Part shown: piece by piece, positions 1 to 10,638 of the stretch
Layout of the letters: the number at the start of each line of letters is the position of its first letter
Position numbering within the stretch: position 1 is the stretch's first letter
NCBI GenBank assembly: GCA_903632075.3
Contig: CAHIKZ030001778.1
Location: 686,501-750,500, forward strand
Reading direction: 5' to 3'
DNA: 64,000 nt
DNA from: Acanthosepion pharaonis
Taxonomy: Eukaryota; Mollusca; Cephalopoda; Sepiida; Sepiidae
Notes under the pieces: model-generated
What the model was told of the DNA's origin: nothing
Database searches by the model: none
Seen by the model: the letters and a program-made list of their open reading frames with translations, nothing else
Program-made: the position numbers and the translations under genes

Positions 1-159
1 TTGTACTTTGAGTTAACGTTAATAGGAACTGAAAAACATATTTAGGTAAGAAAATCAGGCACTGAAAATTGTAATTAAAAATAGGAAAACTTCCGCTGGG
101 TATATTCTACCCATGGTTAGTGTTCTAGGGTTAAAGACACTGGAAAAAACATATTGGGC

Positions 160-1548
160 TCCATATACCGCACCAGAAAGTAAATGACACCAACTGGTAT
201 GCTCTACCTTTACAAGAGACAGATCAGACAAAAGAAAAATGGACGATTGCTACCATATCGAGGCTAGAGTTGCCCGATCTCCGCTTTCAAGGAGTTCAAA
301 AGCGTTTACGTAGCTTTGCAAGCGATGCATTATCTTCCATCCTACAACCCTTTTCCCATGAAAGAGGCGGAAGACGAGATGAAAGGTCAGCACCAATAAC
401 ATTGCAGATTCTTCATTGTATTTTATCAAGAATCTCTAAAAACAGCAGAACACAAAACCAGATGTGGCATCAATATTCAATAATGCACGGACGAATGGTA
501 GACTTATAAATGTGTAAGATAGATCCTAGAGAGAAAAAATTGCGAAACAGTGAAACAACTTTCCTAACAGAAGACTTAACAATTGCTTCAATATAATCTT
601 TCCGCTCTATGCCAGCGGAAAACGCTAGCCAAATAAGGCGGAATGAGTCCCCCACTTAGATTTTACCATCAGCCATGCTGATAGAAAACAGAAAAAAATG
701 TTTCAATGTTAAAAGTAAGAAGTCATTTCTTCCGATTGTAGGTCATTTTTAGAGCAGCTGCCAATTTGACCTTATTGAACCAACCTGACTGACTATTAAG
801 ACACGAGAATAGTTTTGTTATCAGTATTGATAGCGAGTTGAGAACGAATGACATCAGGAAGGTCGCTGATGATAATTAGACACAATTCGAGGATATAGCC
901 TAGGGAACACCTCCATTAATGAAAAAAGAAGTGATTGTTCAAGATTTTGTCTAGAAATACCATAACCTCTCAACTTGTACAAGAAGACCAGCATGCCAAA
1001 CACTGTTAAACTTGATAGACTTTTTCACTAATAACCATTAAGCCATCAGCAGTTGAACTAAAGACGCGAAAGCCATATTGCTTGTCTGGAAGAAGACTCT
1101 GCGAGATGAGATGCTTAACCAATTCAGAGTTGATTAGAGCCTCTAGTACATTGCCAAAAAGAAGTAGAAGTCTAATAGGCATATAGATAGAAGGATCAAA
1201 TGATTCATCTGGGTTCGTAAAGGCTGCCACTACAGATGATGATTTCCAACACGCAGGAAAGCAAGAAACAGCAAAGTATTTATTGTAGAGTTTCGAGAGA
1301 ACAGGATCCACTTTAAGAGCACATTTCTTAAGAACTTTGTAGGGAATAATCAAGTCCACGTGCTTTGAGGAGATCAAATTTAGAGATGGTAGCAGAGACT
1401 ATGGACGGAGTTATACGCATCTCACAAGATGGCGACAATTCTTGGTGGAAAGTGTGGCAAAGATACATCAGATGAGTCAAAAGTCGAATTGCAGAGTTTG
1501 CGAATAAAACATTTTTTTTATCAACTGATGTTAGCACCTCAGTTGTCA
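160..1548 (-). pseudogene. LINE reverse transcriptase relic (RT fingers to thumb and 3' tail), interrupted copy
   Basis: Decayed reverse transcriptase of a jockey/CR1-like non-LTR retrotransposon, read leftwards. Visible blocks in order are TSVDKKNVLFANSA, then SKLYNKYFAVSCFPACWKSS (RT fingers, about 1250-1300), DKQYGFR (about 1070-1085), VWHAGLL, GVP, and a thumb block DYIEAIVKS and ILHIYKSTIRPC (470-655). The catalytic YADD box is lost: the equivalent stretch near 815-832 reads NTDN. Several stops and frameshifts separate the blocks. The part at 170-400 resembles 22815-23055 and is probably the shared 3' end. The upstream half of the same element lies at 2458-3130, separated by a LINE in the opposite direction. 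The clade is inferred from motif style only. Confidence 0.8.
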
Positions 1549-2457
1549 AGTCGGCATCTACGCAGACGACACTGGCATTTATCCTGTTTCAATAGTAAAT
1601 CCTGCATTTCTGATAAAGTTAACCTGGCCGTTGGTTTCGAAAACGACCTCCAATCTGTGGTTGACTGGGACAGGAAATGATTTGTGAATTTTTCATGCAT
1701 CCAAAACGAAACTGCTGTCATTTACTCACCATGTAGAAACGTCCCTGCCTCCTATCAGCAGGGTTGATGCTCAACTGCGCCTTCTTGGTTTCACGTTCTA
1801 TACCGACCTGAGGTGGAACAATTACATTGAATCAATTGCCGCATCTGTCGCACGGAAAGTTGGTTGTCTGTGTCTCGCCAGAAGGTTTTTCTCGTCTGAG
1901 TCCATCCTTCACATCGACAAATCTACCATTCATCTATGCATCGAATACTATTGGCATATATGGCCTGGTGCCCCCCCCATCTGTTCATCTCGAGGTTCTC
2001 GTCAAAATCCAAAAATGTGCAATGCGATCGGTCATGACTTGGGGTATCGACTACAGTCGCATTCTCACCGACGTAATGTGGCTTCCCTCTGCCTTTTCTA
2101 TAAATATTTTCATGGCATCTGATCTGACGAGCTATTTTCCCTGGTGCCCCGACTGCATGAATTTAAGCGTGCTACTAGGTTGGCATTTCGGTCTCACTCT
2201 TTTGCTGTCGAAACAGTTAAATGTAACCGCCTCTTCTACTCCAACAGCTTCTTTTCTCTCACTTCCCGTCAGTGGAACTCCCTTCTTCTTACTTGCTCCC
2301 CTGATAACTATAATCTTCAAAAATTTAAATTTTGCCTTGATTCTAGTTCTTCTTTTTTATCCTTTCCTCCCCTCCTATGCCTAGTCTTTTTCTTTACTTA
2401 TACTCTGTGTCTCCCCTTGTTTATGGTGAATTGCTAAAAAACAAAAAGAAAAAAAAT
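1549..2457 (+). mobile_element. 5'-truncated LINE (RT catalytic box to 3' end) nested in a minus-strand LINE
   Basis: Starts just before an intact RT catalytic motif, IYADDTGIY (YADD at 1559-1570), and runs through the thumb (RLLGFTFYTDLRWNNYIESI, SILHI, IEYYWHIWPGAP) to the C-terminal domain (RLHEFKRATRLAFRSHSF, SRQWNSLL, NYNLQKFK) and an A-rich end near 2435-2457. Frameshifts split it into at least three frames, so it is dead. The 5' truncation with a retained 3' end is the normal outcome of target-primed reverse transcription. Both ends abut pieces of a LINE in the other orientation. The same C-terminal domain recurs at 28110-28745. No target-site duplication could be assigned. Confidence 0.85.
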
Positions 2458-3130
2458 GAGTGAAGAGGGGGGGATAGAAGATTTACTCTTATCTAACACA
2501 CTATTAAAGAGCCGCCAGTAGTCACGTGAACCAAAATTTGTTAGGGGCTACACGGTGCCTAATTCTACCAACAAAGACTTAGCCTCTTTGGGGACACGTT
2601 TGCAAATATTACGAGAGAGGCGGCTGCTGTGATCGGAACTATTACGCTAGTACATTCGGAAAAAAAGTAATTCCTGTGGGCTATAGTAAGGGAGCAGACA
2701 GGTTTAAACCAAGTAGAAGATTGTGGTCTCAACTGGTATTTCCAGGAAGGTACAAGAGCATCAATGTCGATATTACCTGGCTCTGGTAAAGGTAATATAT
2801 ATGGCAAGAGAAATTAGGTAGTTTCTGGAGTGGTCCAAGGTACCAAACATTTTCCCAGCATCTTTAGAGATGGATCGCATATATGAGGTCCTCGTAGTCT
2901 GATGTGAACAGAAGTCCCAGTAGGCGTTCAAGTCCTCCTTGAGAGAACGATTGATAGACGAAAATGCAGGGTCTGGACGGTGATGATGGAGCGTTAAGAG
3001 TTTGGTTGACAATTTTCGAACAAATTGGATAGTGGAACATGTAACACAAAGACAAGGGGGTCATAAAAGAGCAAGCATTGCTGAAAACAACTAGAGACAA
3101 AAAGCTGTGGAAGCCATGATCGTTCATTTA
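2458..3130 (-). pseudogene. LINE pre-RT segment, upstream half of the minus-strand LINE
   Basis: Read leftwards this gives NAYWDFCS and KDAGKMFGTL in one frame, a stretch near TIAHRNYFF, and then RDYWRLFNSVLDKSKSSIPP just before 2458. The last block is characteristic of the linker between endonuclease and RT in this LINE type. In an intact element it is followed within about 20 residues by the block EVLTSVDK, here found at about 1520-1545 on the other side of the inserted plus-strand LINE. Several frames are used, so the reading frame is broken. Recognition rests on motif resemblance. Confidence 0.65.
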
Positions 3131-3139
3131 TCTTTTAGT

Positions 3140-3190
3140 AATGACTATCTTCAAGTCAGCGTTCAAGTCAGCGTTCAAGTCAGCTTTGAT
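3140..3190. repeat. Short tandem repeat, 12-bp unit (about 3 copies)
   Basis: The unit CAGCGTTCAAGT repeats in tandem around 3155-3185. The last copy is altered. Confidence 0.7.
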
Positions 3191-4190
3191 TCGTGTTCGA
3201 GATCTTTTTGTGCGCGCTTTAAATCTTCAGTTATTGAAGACGACGGCTTCTAATTGTTCAAGATGGTTTGGAAACAGCATCTTCATGAAGTTATATTAGA
3301 AGTAACCGTGAAAATTTTACGGTTTTCTATTTGAATTTCCTTATAAATCATAATTCTTAACTTAATGAATAAAACAAGCTTCATGCGAGTCTCCACAACT
3401 GTAGTATTCAGAAGTAATTGAGATTTCTCTTCCATCCCTGTTCAGAATGAAACAGTCGACTATAGATATAAGCTGTTGATAACGCTTATCTTTAAGTTTA
3501 TTCGAGATTTCTGTTTTCACTACAACGATTATACAATATGCGTGGGAATTCTCAATTGCATCGTTCAATATTTGAGCTTAAAACATTAATAAATTATTGC
3601 AGTATCTACTAAGAAATCTTGTTGGACGTTCTCTACTCTATAGGAATTCTTTTATGTAAGGTCTTAAACTTTTGAACGTAGCAGTATTTAGCCAAATTTT
3701 CTAGTATTCAAATGTTTTGCAATTTAATGCTAAAGAAGTGTTTAACTTTTATTTTTATTTTTATTTTCATTTTTCGACGTTTCTCAAATAAACGGTTGAG
3801 CCTAAAAACGCAAAAGGTATCTGTTTTCTTTATTTTCATTGCAATTAAAATTTTGGACAGTGTATATCTAAACTTTGGAATTGTGCTGCAGTTTCTTCTC
3901 GTTTAGAAAATTGCTTTTCCTCTGCTTAAAGGCACATTCAAGTCTTTTGAATAATGAAAAAATAGCCATTTCCTTTTTGTGCTTGTTACATTTGTTATAT
4001 ATCGCTCTGTAGTAGAAGTCGTAGCAGAGTTCTCCACGTTACGTTTAGCAAACAGGTTCGCTAAGCAATGACTTTATGCTCTCCAGTTGTTTTCTATTTA
4101 TGCCTATCTCATTTGCATTTTGTAGTACTTTACTTATTTTATCACAGTAGCCTCAATAGCCGCATCATTTTAAATACTATATCGCTTCAG
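3190..4190. other. Unassigned AT-rich stretch
   Basis: No coding homology, RNA gene or long repeat recognised. Short T-rich runs occur around 3740-3770. Confidence 0.5.
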
Positions 4191-4380
4191 AACGTAAGCG
4201 ATCATGGCTCTCCACAGATTGTTTTCTTTATTATCAATGAATTGCCATTGAATTCCTGGTCTCTTCAGAACTTAAGCGATCATGACTCTCCAGAGACTCC
4301 TTTTCTTGATCATCAGTGAATTGCCATGCCGAATTCAGGACATCGGCGATCATGGCTCTCCACATATTTGTGACGGTTAC
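4190..4380 (-). repeat. Three degenerate tandem units of a LINE RT C-terminal tail
   Basis: The phrase GATCATGGCTCTCCACAG and close variants occur three times about 75 bp apart (near 4200, 4279 and 4350). On the minus strand it encodes WRAMI, the terminal block (DRKLWRAMI) of a LINE RT seen at 24300-25180 and again as tandem units at 17360-17860. Confidence 0.6.
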
Positions 4381-5017
4381 ACACCTGGCCCAGGGTCGAA
4401 TCCCTTGGTTACGGCGCCAACTGTGACGTCGCTCCTCCTGGTCGCTCCTCCTGGTTCCAAGCGTGCCGCTCCAACCCCTTGGTTGGATGATCACCAGCCT
4501 CGCCTTTCCCAACTCGCCTCCAATACCTGGTTACTGAAGCAACTGTACTGATCTCCGGTCTGTCTACCCACGTTGTGTTTAGATCTTAGACAGACGGGAC
4601 CAGCAGGGATTGGGGCCGATACAAGTTGAGTCCGACAGGGGTGGCAAAACACAAGTAAAAAAAAAAAAACTCACGAGACAAAAAATTACTGATAAAAAAG
4701 GGTGACAACCTTTTATATCTAATGTCCGTTACATCAAGAAAAATTGTTCTTATTTCCCGACCCGCTTTGTGGACTATGGCACCAAGCCTCTATCATACAA
4801 CTTAAAGATTTCGAGTTGTCTACTCTTCAGAATGATGTATGTCGGAGTGTGGTCTAGTTCGACACTGGGGCTAATTTCTATCGATCATTCGCAGTTGATT
4901 CTTCTCTTCGACTTGAGTTGTATTTCTTCTTCTTCGTCGACTAAGATAGAACTTCTCTTGTCTTCGACTTGGCTGCAACTTCTCTTGTCTTCAACTTGGC
5001 TGCAACTTCTCTGTCGC

Positions 5018-5274
5018 TTTCGAGTAATCTTCTTCTTCGTCTGCTTGGGCTGGAAGTTCTCTTGTCTTCGACTTGGGCTGGAAGGATTTCTTGCCGCAAC
5101 TCAGCCGCAACTCTCTGTCGTCCGAGGTGATCTCTTCTCGCTGCCGTCCGGGGCTGAACTCTGCCGTAACTCTGCCACAACTCTTGGCGTCCTTCGAGCA
5201 ATCTCCTTCTTCGTCTGCTTGGGCTGGAAGTTCTCTTGTCTTCGACTTGGGTGGAAGGATTTCTTGTCTGAGGA
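5018..5274 (+). repeat. Direct repeat pair, 174-bp offset
   Basis: The segment beginning CTGCTTGGGCTGGAAG at 5041 recurs at 5215 with few changes, including flanking TTCGAG(T/C)AATCT. The offset is a multiple of three, which explains why a 210-codon frame (4769-5401) stays open with a repeated peptide. I do not regard that frame as a gene. Confidence 0.85.
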
Positions 5275-5570
5275 TTCTCTTGCCCGCAAAGGGGCGAGTG
5301 AATCGGGCCTGATGCCCGCGTTCAGGCTCTATCCCTGCCCGCGGTCCAGCTGCAACTCCACTCCAACTGATTTCTGTCGACTGGGGTCCTGCTTTTATTG
5401 ACGCCGCAACAAACTGGGGTGGGTCTGTCGGCGTCAGGGTTTTTTCTCGATAACTCCAAAAGTCGCATTATTTTTTTGATTTCCCATTATCGCTATTGTT
5501 TTCACCCCTACTTCCTCACAGTGCCCTTGGTGGGGAGGCGCACACCCATCTTTCCCGGTCCCTCGTATGT

Positions 5571-5705
5571 CAGGTGACCGCTCTCGACCAATGATTCCTG
5601 ATCGAGCACTTCTTTCTCTTCTTTTCCGCAGATCACGTGACCGTTTTCGACCAATGGTTCTTGATCGAGCATCCTTTTCTCTTCTTTCCGCATATCACGT
5701 GACCG
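5571..5705 (+). promoter_or_regulatory. Three 62-63-bp tandem units with CACGTGACC and CCAAT motifs
   Basis: CAGGTGACCG at 5571, CACGTGACCG at 5634 and CACGTGACCG at 5696 head units that also carry GACCAATG and TGATCGAGCA. E-box plus CCAAT units in tandem are typical of enhancers in LTR U3 regions. They lie 180-310 bp upstream of the primer-binding-like site. Regulatory function is inferred, not shown. Confidence 0.5.
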
Positions 5706-5939
5706 CTTTTCGGCTAATGAGATTGTGGTTGGGCGTGGTTTACATCGTTCTTGTTTTAAAAAAACAAAATCTAATTTTGCCTTTTTTGCACGTACGAAAA
5801 ATGACAATCTTGGCTTTTTTTCTCACCTGGGCTCTGTCAAAACAGCCTGCCGCTAATTAGATGTGACTTCAGGGAAGAATATTGGCGCTATCTGTGAACT
5901 GAGACAATCGTTTTTTTTTCACCTCTTGTTTTTGTCAGA

Positions 5940-6805
5940 CCCGACAGTCAGAAAATCTTAATTATCTACATTGAAAATGTCCTCACTTTATTATCGTGGG
6001 TTTCCAATTCTTAATAGGTCAGAATCTGTATACAGTTCCACCGGTCACTCCCCTCAACCCAAAAGACACTTTTTCTCCGATTAAAAAATTTCGTTTCTAT
6101 TGTTCTAAAAAAAAAGAAATTCCCTTTCTCCAATTTGACAATGAGTCTTTCCACGCAAAAGTAGGCTAGGTGCTTTGACCGATTTTCTTATCAATTGCCA
6201 AAACACTGTCATCAAGCCTGGTTCTTTTTCTCCCTCTTAATGATTTTTCATTTCAAATAACAATTCTCTATTGTCCTTTAAAATTCGGCCACACGCAGGC
6301 CAAGATATCTTTCTGACACTTATCTTCGCTTATGACTGGGTCATGCATCATCCAACTCTCTTTCTTTTTTTTTTTTTTTTTCTTCCTCTTTCTTTTCTTT
6401 TTTCTTTTAGGATCGTCTAAATACAATCTTAGTGAATTATTTTCAACTCAATTATTTTCCGTTAAAAAAAAAAATCAACAACCTGTTTAGTAAACCGAGT
6501 AAAAAAAAATAAAATCATATTTCTATGAATATTTCTAATAATGCAAGGTGCCACATATTCCTTTTCTTTAATAACTTTGAATTACCATGACTTCTTGGGA
6601 AAGAGTGGTTTCCCATCGCCATCTCCAAAGTTTGTTTTGAGTTCACAGCAGCTTTTTTCGTAGACTTGATTGCTATCCAGCGCTAGAGATCAGAATCTAA
6701 CTGTTATTTAACATATTGCTGTGAAGAAATGGAGTTATGCCTTTCTCGAGTGCATTAGTGCAAAAATGAACGGCGCAAGAGACACTGCTAGCGGACTATA
6801 CTAAC
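5940..6805. other. Unassigned, homopolymer-rich stretch
   Basis: No coding or RNA homology recognised beyond the short frame near 5977. A pyrimidine tract lies at 6360-6411 and A-runs near 6465-6510. Confidence 0.5.
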
Positions 6806-6810
6806 AATTA

Positions 6811-7690
6811 TATACAAGTGGTTCGGTAAGCATGTGACACAAGGAATAAATTCTGAGATTTGTAGTTTAAACACAAGAGTAAATTAAAATACTCAGCAAA
6901 TTTGAAAAGAAACGACATTTGTTTTAAGTAATGAAAGTGAGTATAGACTTTTCCCAAGCTTGTATTTACATTATTCGGACTGTTATCCTCATCATCACTG
7001 CCATATTCACAACGTTTCGGCCATTGTACGCTCCGGCCTTCTTCAAGTGATTGGAATTTCGAACCGAACTCTTTATTTCGTCCACCGGGGTACATTGATC
7101 TAGTTCCACGTGTCATGTATCTTCCGGTTGTCTCGGTTATTTCCCTTTAACTCAAGACCCCAAGTTTTCGCTTCACCATTGCCGTGGGTTGGTATTGAAC
7201 TCACAACTCTTTGGGTCTAGGACAAATGGCCCAGTGGGTAAAGACGTTGGTTAGATCCAGTGACTAGGCCCAAAGTATTGTGATTTCGATACCAGGCCAC
7301 AGCAGTGGTGAACCAAAAAGCTTGTAGTAAAAGGGAAGTAACTGAGGCATTCGTAAGAGGCATAGCAAGTGGAACTAGAACAATCTGCCCTGTTGGACGA
7401 AATAAAGGGTTCGGTTCGAAATTCCAATCACTTGAAGAAGGCCGGAGTGTACAACGACCGAAATGTTGTGAATATGATGAGGATAACAGTCTGAATAATG
7501 TAAATAATACAAGCTTTCATTACTTAAAGCAAATGTCGTTTCTTTTCAAATTTGCTGAGTATTTTAGTTTACTCTTGTGTTTCAACCACAAATCTCAGAA
7601 TTTATTCCTTATGTCACATGTTTCCCGGACCACTTGTATATAAATGTAAATAATGTAAGTAATCATAATACCTCATTTCAGAGATATAGA
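6811..7690. repeat. Palindromic SINE-like repeat, copy 1 (inverted arms 6811-7190 and 7280-7643)
   Basis: The minus strand of the left arm and plus strand of the right arm are the same sequence. Both encode, in passing, KFQSLEEGRSVQ and HYLKQMSFLFKFAEYF and end in TATATACAAGTGG. Each arm contains ACTTGAAGAAGGCCGG followed by a complementary strand and GAAA, a hammerhead-like half core. The centre has tRNA-like box A (TGGCCCAGTGGGTAAAG, 7227-7243) and box B (TTTCGATACC, 7284-7293), and the left arm carries a second box-B-like GAGTTCAATACC in the opposite direction. The right arm continues to a SINE 3' end (7645-7690) shared with 35907 and 57961. A 12-bp word, AATGTAAATAAT, occurs before and after the inner segment 7508-7643. 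Confidence 0.75.
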
Positions 7691-7699
7691 TATTTTCCC

Positions 7700-8090
7700 A
7701 ATCTATTTTTGACTAAAGTATTTTCTAAATCGAGATTCAGTATTGCATTCAAGAGTTTGCCTTTTGTTATTGCTGTTACTTTTTAGATAGAAGCTTTGGT
7801 ATTTGATGCAATGCTGAAAACATTTGAGAAATATTTGTAAATAATGTACATTTTTAACTTTTCTTTAACATGATAGCTTTTGCTAAATAATTGGCATTAC
7901 CCGTGATCCGGAATAATTAAAGTGTGGTACACTATGAAAGGACAAAAGGATTCTTCAGACGTAATGAAAGAAGAACCGCAGCATAAGTAGAAAAGACTTA
8001 ACAACGTCGGCGAAAGGTCAAGTATCTAAGATTGAAAAGCTTAGATAAGATAATATTATTTGAAAGATCAGTTATCGACAGTTTAAGCTG
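7700..8090. other. Unassigned AT-rich stretch
   Basis: No homology or structured repeat recognised. Confidence 0.5.
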
Positions 8091-8094
8091 AGAG

Positions 8095-8610
8095 AGAAAC
8101 AGTAACGGCTCTAGAAAAAGATACACGATACTGAAAAATGTACAAGAGTTAAAAAGTTGGAAGTGACGCGAGTAAGACATGTGATGAAGAAAAAGGCACG
8201 AAATTCAAAGAAATGCACTCGATGAAAAAGGCTGCTAGAGACGCAAAAAATATTACGTGGCAAAAAAAGGAGCATTTTGAAGAAAGATGGTAGTGATGCA
8301 ATAAAGGTATATAGAAAAGAAAAAAAGTACCTGTTTAAAAAGTGATAGTGACATGAGATTAGGTGCACGGTAAGGAAAGAGGTCCTGTTAGACAAAGATT
8401 GTAGCGACGCAAAAGTACATGGTAAAAAGGTACATTTTAAAGAAAGGTTTTAGTGACACGAGAGAACGTAGGTAAAAAAAAGGTAAATTTTAAAGAAAAA
8501 TGGCAGTGAAACGAGAAAAGGTAAGTATAGAAAAAAGATACCTGTTCAAGAAAATTGATAGCAACGCGAGGAAAGGTATCTGGTAAAGAAAAAGCCACCT
8601 GTTAAAGTAG
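8095..8610. repeat. Degenerate minisatellite, about 55-bp unit, 8 units
   Basis: A core near TAGTGACGCGAGAAAGGTAC recurs at 8162, 8236, 8291, 8346, 8402, 8451, 8503 and 8559, mostly 49-56 bp apart, joined by AAAGAAAAAGGTACCTG-like linkers. Units are strongly diverged, so the array is old. Confidence 0.8.
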
Positions 8611-8619
8611 TTGCTTGAC

Positions 8620-9690
8620 GTGTGCTGGCAGTCCTGCTGTGAACGCACATGTCAGTCCTTGCTCGGATATCCCGCAAAATAGTCCCGCTAGCTTCTAATC
8701 GGCTAGAAACACGTCGACAGACTCGTCTGCTCCCCGAACTGCACCATTCACTCATACCATTCGTGCAACAGTCATCTCTCCTTCAGCAACGTTCTCGAAA
8801 GAGTCTCTCCCTATTCACCTTGATCTTGAAATTCAATTGGTACCGAAAGAACGCAATCAGTTGATGGAAAGAAAACTGAAATGCCCTGCATAGTTCATCG
8901 ATCCTCATCGTCCATACTAGTGTGCGATAAATACATTCATACAAAAATACAAATCACATACAACGCCAAGCATTCATTGGTTAATTATTCACCACTACGT
9001 TATTATAGACAATTTACAAATCGCAGCAATGCGACAATTTTGTAATCGCTCTATTTTCATGCAGTCAGTTTTGTGCACTTTTGGGAGAAACAGATCACAG
9101 AAGCTTTCTTAAGTCTCCCCAAAGCTCGCTCGCTGATTGGTCAATCAGATCGTCTACACGTGAAGAATAATTCTTCCCGCGCAGCGATCTGGAGCCTACA
9201 GTCACTTATTTAAGCAAGAATTTTCTAACCCTTTTTAGTGAGATTTCAGCTGCCAAACGAATCCTCGACAGTTGAAACCATGCGCCAACCTTCTCACTAA
9301 CACACACCACTCACATGCTGAACATACCTTGTATATACTCGCATAATCTTTTCTTAAACAGCAAAACCTTACAAGTACAAACATTATAAGAGACTCTCGT
9401 GAACATTCTTCCAGTGAACTTGGAACACTAAAATAGATGTTAAAGAGAGACAACTCTTGTTTTATTCAACTTTTCCTTACTTAAATGCATGCTCTTTCAC
9501 ATCGTTGTTTGATATTGTACATGTTAAATACATATTTTATGTGTAACAATGTCTTTGGCTTATCCTTTTCTGCGTCAGCCATGCTTCCTCCTGTTCGATA
9601 AAGAGCTCACGTTGCTACAGACAGAACTGGCATACAGAACAAAGAATTATCCATGCACCATGCGGACCATGCAGCCTTCAATAAGTTCAC
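8620..9690. other. Unassigned mixed-composition stretch
   Basis: 8640-8870 has balanced base composition but no recognisable protein in any frame. At 9130-9215 there is GATTGGTCAATCAG, CACGTG and TATTTAAG within 90 bp, a promoter-like cluster with no gene downstream that I can identify. Confidence 0.4.
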
Positions 9691-9715
9691 AAAGCGGGCG
9701 TACAACTACCAGAAC

Positions 9716-10140
9716 TTAACGTTTCGACTGTATTACGAACCGATCAATCTGCCGAAAGAAGGCCCCCTGTTCACCATGGTCATTGGGCGCATAAACCCTA
9801 ATGAGTCGGAACGCTTTCTCCTTCTTGGTACTATCCAGTACACTGATGCCTGCCGGATCCACGAACACAAATGAACAGGTCGCATCCAAAGAACGATTTA
9901 CTAGCCAAGAAACATCTCTTGAGCGGCTGTCAAAGTATGCTGAGAAGAGGCGGAACCCTTCCGACAGCACACCGTCATAGTCACTTGCAATAAGGTTGGT
10001 CTCTTAACTACAACATATATTCACAGTGAGGCTTTTGAGATTTCTAGTGCGCCGACGAGCCCTTTTTGACTCGGGCCTCAATCCTCGGATATTTATGCTT
10101 GTTAACAGTATTCGATGCTTACTGGCGTTGTGCAACCGGG
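9716..10140 (-). pseudogene. LINE apurinic/apyrimidinic endonuclease, N-terminal half
   Basis: Endonuclease domain of a non-LTR retrotransposon ORF2, which nicks target DNA before reverse transcription. Reading leftwards: SINIRGLRPESKRAR (first strand, catalytic Asn region, about 10090-10130), ETNL (catalytic Glu motif), LSEGFRLFSAYFDSRSRDVS, FVFVDPAGISVLDSTKK, AFRLIRVYAPND and FFRQIDRFV. The normal continuation VLMGDWN with the catalytic Asp/Asn pair is absent after 9716, so only about the first half remains and no RT follows. It lies downstream of the ORF1 relic at 10640-12010 in the same orientation, which is the order expected for a LINE. Confidence 0.8.
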
Positions 10141-10144
10141 ACGA

Positions 10145-10638
10145 ACATGCCAGGGGTAGGACACCGATGGCCTGTCCCATAAACCCTTGGCCTATTTCAG
10201 CTTTTATGGAGCATCTTAGGACAGCCCTCCGATTAGTTTCACAGCTCTGTATAAGGATGTGTGAATAAATATTTGGACACTACCTGAACAAAAAGTTTCA
10301 CAGAAATTTCATCTTCAGAAGTTGCCAGTGGAGGAGACATCTTGATGAAATTTTTTCCCTCCTCCGGCATTGTCCATATTTGCTTTGTACTCGAACCAAC
10401 GCATACCACTGTCAGTACTCTCTGCGCCTTAGGTAAGTTAGTAGGATCCTCTTATTTTTCCTTCTACTTTTTTGAAATTTAGGAGGATCTTTAATTCTCT
10501 TAGATACTGAGGTTGAAGATTCTCTTTCTCAAGGATGTCCAAGCCCACCCAGCACACATCCTTCTCACTATGGTATTTTTTCAATATTCTGTTTTTTTTT
10601 TTTTTTTTTTGGCGGGGGGAGTTCCTCTTCTGAGCTTC
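10145..10638 (-). other. ORF1-ORF2 linker of the LINE
   Basis: The stretch between ORF1 and the endonuclease. Partial open frames (for example RWFEYKANMDNAGGGKNF, about 10345-10400) suggest it is part of the same element, but no domain is recognised. A 21-22-base T run lies at 10591-10612. Confidence 0.4.

Larger units (their letters stand above)
4400..5934 (+). mobile_element. GC-richer repeat block, possible LTR with a primer-binding-like site
   Basis: This block is clearly richer in G+C than its surroundings. It holds a 13-bp tandem (GTCGCTCCTCCTG twice, about 4429-4455), a pair of roughly 80-bp direct repeats 174 bp apart (5018-5100 and 5192-5274) and three tandem units with E-boxes (5571-5705). 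Near 5883 the phrase TTGGCGCTATCTGTGAACTG looks like the start of a tRNA-primer-binding site of a Ty3-like element, and near 4411 a related GGCGCCAACTGTGA appears. From about 5977 a short frame opens with MSSLYYRGFPILNRSES and stops soon after. I could not define both LTR boundaries or find a second LTR, so LTR identity is a hypothesis. Confidence 0.35.

Noticed and set aside
470..2457. Twin-priming inversion of one LINE
   Set aside because: The minus-strand part includes the thumb region that the plus-strand part also contains, and minus-strand sequence resumes on the far side at 2458, so two copies with nesting fit better.
4769..5401. Longest open frame in the window (210 codons)
   Set aside because: Openness is explained by a direct repeat with a 174-bp (in-frame) offset and skewed composition; the product is low-complexity Ser/Leu/Phe-rich with no domain, and opposite-strand frames are open as well.
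7305..7643. 112-codon frame similar to a minus-strand frame at 6808-7116
   Set aside because: The protein-level similarity is a by-product of DNA inverted repeat arms; no family or codon constraint is visible.
9130..9215. Promoter of a host gene (CCAAT, CACGTG, TATTTAAG cluster)
   Set aside because: No gene or conserved exon follows on either strand; could be chance or a decayed retroelement promoter.
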